Origin: an uncultured Erysipelotrichaceae bacterium
Lineage (GTDB): Bacteria > Bacillota_I > Bacilli_A > Erysipelotrichales > Erysipelotrichaceae
Direction of reading: 5' to 3'
DNA length: 5,127 nt
Assembly (NCBI GenBank): GCA_937957895.1
Contig: CALFEZ010000294.1
Span: 1-5,127, forward strand
The notes beneath the pieces were generated by a model that saw only the letters and a program-made list of their open reading frames with translations, searched no databases and had not been told where the DNA came from. The position numbers were made by a program, and so were the translations under genes. Shown here in pieces: positions 1 to 4,129 of the stretch (its first letter is position 1; every line of letters begins with the position of its first letter).

Positions 1-49
1 GCGACCACCGAGATCTACACTCTTTCCCTACACGACGCTCTTCCGATCT
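1..49 (+). other. Illumina P5/TruSeq universal adapter remnant (not genomic)
   Basis: These bases match the Illumina P5/TruSeq universal adapter from its tenth base to its 3' end (ending CTTCCGATCT at 49); the first nine adapter bases are missing. Genomic sequence starts at 50. The adapter happens to be open in the frame of the following gene and translates to RPPRSTLFPYTTLFRS, so an automatic gene caller would attach a false N-terminus to the sugar transferase fragment. The match is by recognition of the known adapter sequence and is essentially certain. Confidence 0.98.
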
Positions 50-337
50 CCACAGTTCTACAATGTTTTGATCGGAGAAATGAGTGTGATCGGACCTCGT
101 CCTGAACGACTTGAATTCATTGCTGAGTTTGAAGAAAGGATTCCGGGATTCATCCAACGGTTACAAGTAAAACCCGGTCTGACGGGGCAAGCACAAATCA
201 ATGGAGGCTATCATTTACTTCCTCAGGAGAAGCTTGACCATGATCTTGAGTATATCAAAAATCTTTCTTACACAAACGAGTTGAAAATCCTACTAAAAAC
301 GATCATGGTCGTATTAAAAGGCGATGGAGCGCTTTGA
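50..337 (+). CDS. Bacterial sugar transferase (polyprenyl-phosphate glycosyl-1-phosphate transferase), C-terminal fragment
   Basis: This is a 95-residue C-terminal piece of a bacterial sugar transferase (PF02397 type, WcaJ/PglC-like). The family transfers a sugar-1-phosphate from a nucleotide sugar to undecaprenyl phosphate at the inner face of the membrane, the first committed step of exopolysaccharide, O-antigen-like or glycoprotein glycan synthesis. Visible family blocks in order are PQFYNVLIGEMSVIGPRPE, then KPGLTGQAQING, then the helix DLEYIKNLS..ELKILLKTI and a typical end VVLKGDGAL. Reading in this frame back to base 50 gives PQFYNVL, which continues the usual (DE)LPQ block, so the gene does not start at the TTG at 68. 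The membrane segment and the Asp-Glu catalytic pair normally just before LPQ are lost at the adapter join. The gene is followed after 6 bases by the DUF3048 gene, so the two are probably cotranscribed. The sugar substrate cannot be told. Confidence 0.93.
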   Translation, partial: PQFYNVLIGEMSVIGPRPERLEFIAEFEERIPGFIQRLQVKPGLTGQAQINGGYHLLPQEKLDHDLEYIKNLSYTNELKILLKTIMVVLKGDGAL

Positions 338-343
338 TTCACC

Positions 344-1408
344 ATGAAGTTTGATCGTTGTGTTCAATCAATCATTAAGTATCGATATCATGTGATAGGA
401 TTGATGTCGGTTTTTTTTGTTGTTGCTTTGTTTCTCATATACTCCAATAATGCCATGCTAGATGACAATGATGATCTTCCTTCTGATAATGATGATCCAA
501 TTATTGAACTCCCACAACCAATCAAACGATCAATGATATCGGGAGCTCCTTATGAGGAGGAGTTGTATGAGTTGTTTTCGGTTTTGATTGAAAACTCTGC
601 TTCGGCTCGTCCTCAATCAGGCATCGGACAAGCAGATATCGTCTATGAGATATCAGTCGAGAGTTACTCGATCACGCGATTTCTTGCTATCTTCCATTCT
701 CAAGTTCCCAACAAGATCGGACCGGTTCGAAGTGTCAGGATGCCATTTGCCAATTATGCGAAAGAATGGATGATTCCATTTGCTCATTATGGAGGTGCCA
801 AGCGTCCAGAAGCAGATGCCTATTCTGTGGTTCGCGAAGCTGGGTTTCCAACTCGTTTTGATGGAGTCAGCGGTCTAAACAACAAGTATTTCTTTCGAGA
901 CAGTGCTAGGCGAGCTCCTCACAATGCATATTTCATGGGAGAAGATGCATTGGAGATCATCCAACCCCAAATGCTTAAACAAGCATTCCTTTTTGATGAA
1001 TCATCCAATATTATCGGGGAACAAGTCACTTCTTTGATCCTAAAATATGGAAACAGTCAGGAAGTCAGATATCAGTATCATGCACCAACTCAGAGATATT
1101 TGCGCTATATGGGGGAATCTCCATTTCTTGATGCGATTGACAATCAACAAGTTACAGTAAAAAACATCATCCTACAACACGCCAAACACACCACGGTTGG
1201 TTCGGTTGGGTATGTCATGGTCGAAGATGTTGGATCGGGTGTAGCGGAATATTTCATCGAAGGCATTTACCATAAGGGTTATTGGGAAAAATCCGATGAC
1301 GAAGATGTGACTCGCTTCTTTTTAGATGATGGAGAACCGCTGAAACTTGCTCCCGGTAATACCTGGATACAACTTGTTTCTCATCGTGTTTTTGTTTCGT
1401 ACAACTAA
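344..1408 (+). CDS. DUF3048 (YerB-like) membrane-anchored extracytoplasmic protein
   Basis: The 354-residue product matches the DUF3048/YerB family (N-terminal PF11258-like and C-terminal PF17479-like parts), found mainly in Gram-positive bacteria; I know of no firmly assigned reaction. Residues 17-33 form one hydrophobic segment after a basic N-terminus, so the rest should lie outside the membrane. Residues 38-58 are an Asp/Asn-rich linker. The N-terminal domain covers about 66-210, with ENSASARPQSGIGQADIVYE at 83-102, ITRFLAIF at 110-117 and the hallmark KIGPVRSVR at 124-132. The C-terminal domain covers about 225-350 and ends with the typical LAPGNTWIQLV. Many relatives are lipoproteins. 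Here the only early Cys is Cys6, ahead of the hydrophobic stretch, so no lipobox is present and a plain membrane anchor is more likely. The Shine-Dalgarno is weak (GGAG at 326-329, 14 bases off), so translation may be coupled to the upstream stop. GATC is rarer here than in the genes to the right. Confidence 0.92.
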   Translation: MKFDRCVQSIIKYRYHVIGLMSVFFVVALFLIYSNNAMLDDNDDLPSDNDDPIIELPQPIKRSMISGAPYEEELYELFSVLIENSASARPQSGIGQADIVYEISVESYSITRFLAIFHSQVPNKIGPVRSVRMPFANYAKEWMIPFAHYGGAKRPEADAYSVVREAGFPTRFDGVSGLNNKYFFRDSARRAPHNAYFMGEDALEIIQPQMLKQAFLFDESSNIIGEQVTSLILKYGNSQEVRYQYHAPTQRYLRYMGESPFLDAIDNQQVTVKNIILQHAKHTTVGSVGYVMVEDVGSGVAEYFIEGIYHKGYWEKSDDEDVTRFFLDDGEPLKLAPGNTWIQLVSHRVFVSYN

Positions 1409-1413
1409 TAGCC

Positions 1414-1449
1414 AGACAACTCCGGTGACCTTTAAAAGTCGTCTTTTTT
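1414..1449 (+). terminator. Probable imperfect Rho-independent terminator
   Basis: AGACAAC at 1414-1420 pairs with GTCGTCT at 1438-1444 (one A-C mismatch), and the stem runs into six T residues at 1444-1449. The loop is long (17 bases) and holds a small GGT-G-ACC self-complement. It lies 5 bases after the DUF3048 stop codon, where an operon end is expected. The mismatch and loop size make it weak, so read-through into the VanZ-CHR unit is possible. Confidence 0.5.
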
Positions 1450-1481
1450 GTGATATCGTTTAGTAAGTTAAAAGGATCATC

Positions 1482-1931
1482 ATGAGCAAATCAAACAAAA
1501 CCCTTCATTTTGTCCCACTATTTTTTTGGATGATAATCATCCTCTTCTTTTCACTTCAAAGCGGAACACAATCCGCTCAACTTAGTGGTGGCATCCTGTC
1601 ATTAATCAGTAACGTATTTGAAAGCATCGGTATCATCGTTGACCCATCGTCACTCCATTTTTTAATTCGAAAAATTGCTCATTTTGCTGAATATGCAGTG
1701 TTGGCAATATTGGCAATGTTTGCATTGCGTCCTTATGATTTCGCTAGGGAAAGAAAACTAACGATCGTCTTTGTTTTTGGTGTCCTTTTTGCCATATTTG
1801 ATGAATCACTGCAAACACTTATCCCTGATCGAGTCGGATCACCGGTCGATGTCATGATCGATGCTGTGGGGACCTTCTTTGGATTACTGATCGTGAAAAT
1901 GCATCTGAAAAGAAAAGAGAGAAGCATATGA
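1482..1931 (+). CDS. VanZ-like family membrane protein
   Basis: The 149-residue product fits the VanZ-like family (PF04892), named after the teicoplanin-resistance accessory protein VanZ; most members have no known reaction. Family marks visible: a first membrane segment at about 10-24 ending in FFSLQSG (22-28); RKIAHFAEYAVLA at 63-75, the most diagnostic block; a membrane segment at about 93-107 leading into DESLQ (107-111) and P115/R117; then SPVDVMIDAVGTFFG (120-134) in the last membrane segment; and a basic tail KRKER. The length is normal for the family. The start is supported by AAAGGA at 1471-1476, six bases from the ATG. Its TGA stop overlaps the ATG of the first CHR subunit (ATGA), so translation is probably coupled. 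No van ligase or dehydrogenase genes are near, so glycopeptide resistance should not be inferred; an envelope role is the safer guess. Confidence 0.92.
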   Translation: MSKSNKTLHFVPLFFWMIIILFFSLQSGTQSAQLSGGILSLISNVFESIGIIVDPSSLHFLIRKIAHFAEYAVLAILAMFALRPYDFARERKLTIVFVFGVLFAIFDESLQTLIPDRVGSPVDVMIDAVGTFFGLLIVKMHLKRKERSI

Positions 1932-2470
1932 AACGCTACCTGGATATGTTTTGGGCTTTCTTCAAAGTTGGTTTGTTCACTTTTGGGGGAGGATATGCCA
2001 TGATCCCCATCGCCAAAAGGGAGATCATCGAAAAAAAAGGGTGGATCAGTGAAGAACAGCTTATGGATTATTATGGTATCGCCCAAGTGAGCATGGGGAT
2101 CATCGCCATCAACACCAATGCACTTGCCGGTTATCAGATCGCCAAAAAACGGGGAGCATTGATCGCGGCTTTTGCGACGGCATTGCCTTCCATCTTGATC
2201 ATCACGATCATCGCCATGGCACTTGAAGGGCTTTTTGAGCTGGCGGTCATTGCCAATATGTTCAAAGCGATCCGGGTGGTCGTGGCAGCTTTGATTTGTC
2301 ATACAACTCTGATCCTAGCCAAAAAAGGAATTTTGGATCTGTTTGGAATCGTTCTGTTTCTTGTCAGTTTTATCGTGATGGCTTTTTTTAATGTGAGTCC
2401 GATCTACATCGTTTTACCTTCAGCACTTTTGGGAATGGTGTTTTATCCATACCGAGGAGGTGTTTCATGA
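1928..2470 (+). CDS. Chromate transporter family (CHR) half-size subunit, first of a pair
   Basis: The 180-residue integral membrane protein is a short-chain CHR superfamily member (PF02417). Full-length ChrA has two such domains and exports chromate; half-size members are usually encoded in pairs and thought to act together. Visible marks: FFKVGLFTFGGGYAMIPI (11-28), the family's N-terminal glycine motif; a charged stretch KREIIEKKGWISEEQL (30-45); and IAQVSMGIIAINTNALAGY (51-69), at the place of the usual S/T-PGP-x-x-x-N-x-A-x-x-x-GY block. The PGP of that block is replaced by SMG here, a notable departure at a strongly conserved spot. About four further hydrophobic segments follow (about 78-98, 104-130, 135-155, 158-172). 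The start overlaps the VanZ stop by four bases with only a GA-rich upstream stretch, and the end overlaps the next gene by four. Chromate may not be the natural substrate. Confidence 0.94.
   Translation: MKRYLDMFWAFFKVGLFTFGGGYAMIPIAKREIIEKKGWISEEQLMDYYGIAQVSMGIIAINTNALAGYQIAKKRGALIAAFATALPSILIITIIAMALEGLFELAVIANMFKAIRVVVAALICHTTLILAKKGILDLFGIVLFLVSFIVMAFFNVSPIYIVLPSALLGMVFYPYRGGVS
2455..2461 (+). promoter_or_regulatory. Strong ribosome binding site for the second CHR subunit
   Basis: AGGAGGT lies five bases before the ATG at 2467, inside the end of the first CHR gene. It fixes the start of the second subunit at the ATGA overlap and suggests the second subunit is translated by its own initiation as well as by coupling. 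Confidence 0.85.
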
Positions 2471-3009
2471 TTTATTTGATCTTGTTTGTGGAGTTTTTGC
2501 TGATAGGGACTTTCTCGGTAGGAGGGGGATTGGCCACCTTGCCGTTTTTGATCAATCTCGCCAACAAGTATCCATGGTTTGATCAGGCAACCTTGATGGA
2601 TATGGTTGCGATATCCGAATCCACCCCCGGTCCGATCGGCATCAACATGGCAACTTATGCAGGATATGTTGCCGGAGGCATCCCCGGAGGAGTGATCGCC
2701 AGTGTGTCCGTCATGATTACCGGTTTATTGGTCATGATCATCATCGGAAAGTCACTGGAGCACTTTAAATCAAGCTCCTGGCTCGTAAAAGTGTTCTATG
2801 GTCTTAGACCTACGATTGCCGCTTTGATCGCTTATGCGGCCTATACGATGCTTAAAACCGTGATCAGCGATATGGGTGTTGAGACCGTTCCGATCATAAG
2901 CACATCCGTGTTGTTTGCGTTGGCATTGTTTTTGATCATCAAGACTAAGATTTCACCGATCCTGTTGATCGGTATGGCTGCCATGATCAGTCTGGTTGTA
3001 CGATTTTAA
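2467..3009 (+). CDS. Chromate transporter family (CHR) half-size subunit, second of a pair
   Basis: This 180-residue membrane protein is the partner half of the CHR pair (PF02417). It carries the family's glycine block as GTFSVGGGLATLPFL (14-28), then YPWFDQATLMDMVAIS (35-50) and the full STPGPIGINMATYAGYVAG (52-70), followed by GGIPGGVIASVSVMITG and about four more hydrophobic segments up to the end at VVRF. It has the same length as the first subunit but is clearly different in sequence, as expected for N- and C-type half subunits of a heterodimer. Unlike its partner, it keeps the intact TPGP. It is the last gene of the VanZ-CHR unit; the bidirectional terminator starts three bases after its TAA. 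The substrate is uncertain: chromate, sulfate or another oxyanion are the family precedents. Confidence 0.95.
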   Translation: MIYLILFVEFLLIGTFSVGGGLATLPFLINLANKYPWFDQATLMDMVAISESTPGPIGINMATYAGYVAGGIPGGVIASVSVMITGLLVMIIIGKSLEHFKSSSWLVKVFYGLRPTIAALIAYAAYTMLKTVISDMGVETVPIISTSVLFALALFLIIKTKISPILLIGMAAMISLVVRF

Positions 3010-3011
3010 AC

Positions 3012-3039
3012 AAAAAAAGTTTCCAATCGGAAACTTTTT
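3012..3039. terminator. Bidirectional Rho-independent terminator
   Basis: AAAAAGTTTCC (3014-3024) pairs perfectly with GGAAACTTTTT (3029-3039) across the tetraloop AATC. On the + strand the stem is followed by a T-rich tail to about 3050; on the - strand it is followed by T residues opposite 3018-3012. It lies between the convergent CHR pair (stop at 3009) and the lipoprotein gene (stop at 3058), so it can end both transcripts. Confidence 0.92.
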
Positions 3040-3057
3040 CTTTGCTTTGTTTCGCTT

Positions 3058-4050
3058 CTAGTTTAGATCGACGGCATAACCGGAAGCTTTGTCAACAGCA
3101 CCCAAATAACCATCCACGGTCACAGTTACAGAGGATTTCAAGTCTTCACCATCTGTAATGTAATTGTCAGTCAGTGGCAATGCTTTGACTTCTGCCAATG
3201 TTTTTCCTAACATCCACCCTTCAAGTGCTTCGATCTGCTCATCCCATTCTTTACCGATAGGGGAACGAGTTCTCATGTTGTAGGCATCGCCCAGTTCTTT
3301 TTTGGTTGCACGAGCAGCAGCAGCAACGACTTTTCCTTCTTGATCGAATGTGCCTTGGTTTTGAGCAGTATCGATAAACACATAAAGGATCGTGCCATCT
3401 TTGTCATAAGCAACACCGGCAAAGGTGACATTGACTTGGATGCGGCCTTCTGTAGCGGTATCAGCATTGAATGCTCTTGGTGATACTGTTGTGACAGATC
3501 CTGAACCAACAGATGCGACATTTTTGACTTCCACGGCATTGGCAACCGCTTTTTCAACGGCATCCAAATATGCATTCACGGTGATGGTAACGGATGATTT
3601 AAGATCTTCACCATCTGAGATGTAATTGTCAGTAAGCGGCAATGCTTTGACTTCATCCCAAGTTTTCCCGATCATCCACGCTTCAAGCGCTTCGATCTGT
3701 TCATCCCATTCTTTACCGATCGGTGAACGAGCTCTCATGTTGTAAGCATCGCCCAGTTCTTTTTTGGTTGGACGTGCCGTTGCAGCAACGATTTGGCCTT
3801 CATCATCGAAGGTGCCTTCGTTTTGAGCAGTATCGATCGCGACATAGACGAATTTTCCGTTTTCATCCATAACGACGGTTGCATAGGTCGTATTGACTTG
3901 GACTCGACCCGGAGTCCCTGTATCAGCGTTAAAATCTCTTTGGCCCACGGTCGTGACGCTGCCTGTACCCACTTTGTAAACTACATCTTTGGGTGAACAG
4001 CCAGCAAACAGAACTAAACCAAGGAGTGCTAACAATAAGAGTTTCTTCAT
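3058..4050 (-). CDS. Lipoprotein with two tandem PplA/FMN-binding-like domains (function inferred)
   Basis: The 330-residue product starts with a type II signal peptide (MKKLLLLALLGLVLFAGC; lipidated Cys18, Phe at -3 is slightly unusual) and then holds two tandem copies of one domain, about residues 28-175 and 182-329, offset by exactly 154 residues and about 73% identical by hand alignment. Each copy has a beta-rich N-half (GSVTTV..., DTAQN.GTFD.EG), the block TKKELGDAYNMR.RSPIGKEWDEQIEALE.WM.GKT, then GEDLKSSVT.TV and an alpha helix. D-L-K-S-S-V-T-x-T (149-157 and 303-311) lines up with D-x-x-S-G-A-T-x-T, where FMN is attached to the last Thr in flavinylated FMN-binding domains; Gly-Ala is replaced by Ser-Val. 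From memory, the GDxYxM...W..Q...GKT..E block resembles Listeria PplA, a two-domain FMN lipoprotein of extracellular electron transfer. The gene is certain; the flavin role is inference. There is no ApbE-type flavin transferase in the window. Start set by AAGGAGGG eight bases upstream. Confidence 0.82.
   Translation of the reverse strand: MKKLLLLALLGLVLFAGCSPKDVVYKVGTGSVTTVGQRDFNADTGTPGRVQVNTTYATVVMDENGKFVYVAIDTAQNEGTFDDEGQIVAATARPTKKELGDAYNMRARSPIGKEWDEQIEALEAWMIGKTWDEVKALPLTDNYISDGEDLKSSVTITVNAYLDAVEKAVANAVEVKNVASVGSGSVTTVSPRAFNADTATEGRIQVNVTFAGVAYDKDGTILYVFIDTAQNQGTFDQEGKVVAAAARATKKELGDAYNMRTRSPIGKEWDEQIEALEGWMLGKTLAEVKALPLTDNYITDGEDLKSSVTVTVDGYLGAVDKASGYAVDLN
3064..3507 (-). repeat. Tandem domain repeat, copy 2 (C-terminal)
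   Basis: Encodes residues 182-329 of the lipoprotein. It aligns without gaps to copy 1 at a 462-base offset. The first 67 residues match at about 64%, whereas the 61 residues from TKKELG through SSVT match at about 90%. The DNA is also similar, for example around CATTCTTTACCGAT and CATGTTGTA.GCATCGCCCA in both copies. Confidence 0.93.
3526..3969 (-). repeat. Tandem domain repeat, copy 1 (N-terminal)
   Basis: Encodes residues 28-175 of the lipoprotein, directly after the signal peptide and a short linker. The two copies are separated by only six residues (KNVASV), so they act as neighbouring domains on one chain. The repeat length is a whole number of codons and the frame is kept. Confidence 0.93.
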
Positions 4051-4058
4051 AGAAATCT

Positions 4059-4066
4059 CCCTCCTT
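4059..4066 (-). promoter_or_regulatory. Strong ribosome binding site of the lipoprotein gene
   Basis: On the - strand AAGGAGGG lies eight bases before the ATG (4050-4048). It is near-perfectly complementary to the 16S 3' end and sets this start, which also gives a complete signal peptide. Such a strong site fits an abundant surface lipoprotein. Confidence 0.92.
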
Positions 4067-4076
4067 ACCGATAGAG

Positions 4077-4105
4077 ATTATAACAATGATTCACAAATTA
4101 GAAAA
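4077..4105 (-). promoter_or_regulatory. Extended -10 promoter of the lipoprotein gene
   Basis: On the - strand the motif TGTTATAAT (4085-4077) is a perfect extended -10 (TGnTATAAT). No good -35 lies 16-18 bases upstream (TTTTCT around 4105-4100), which is common for extended -10 promoters. A start point near 4070 would give a short leader with the ribosome binding site. This gives the lipoprotein its own transcript, separate from the serpin gene. Confidence 0.7.
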
Positions 4106-4126
4106 GAAAAAGAATAATTTCACAAA
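4090..4126 (-). repeat. Pair of TTTGTGAA direct repeats in the promoter region
   Basis: TTTGTGAA occurs twice on the - strand, opposite 4126-4119 and 4097-4090, with start points 29 bases apart. The downstream copy lies in the spacer just before the extended -10 element, where a bound protein would block polymerase. TTGTGAA equals one half of the Rex redox-repressor site (TTGTGAA-N4-TTCACAA), but neither copy has a good inverted partner, so an operator role is only a possibility. Confidence 0.4.
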
Positions 4127-4129
4127 CTT

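Noticed and set aside
68..70. TTG at 68 as the start of the sugar transferase
   Set aside because: The same frame upstream encodes PQFYNV, part of the conserved family block, so the gene is simply truncated at base 50.
1445..1473. Promoter for the VanZ-like gene in the 73-base gap
   Set aside because: Candidate boxes (TTTTTG and TTAAAA or TTGTGA with short spacing) are poor. The unit may be read through from upstream over the weak terminator, or use a promoter I cannot recognise.
1482..1931. Teicoplanin resistance gene vanZ
   Set aside because: Only family-level similarity is seen, and no other van genes are present; the VanZ-like family is broad and mostly unrelated to resistance.
1733..2302. 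189-residue open frame on the - strand, rich in His, Asp and Cys
   Set aside because: It is antisense to the VanZ-like and first CHR genes, both of which have clear family motifs and coupled overlaps. Its composition is what the reverse complement of GAT/ATC-rich membrane genes gives, and no family motif is seen.
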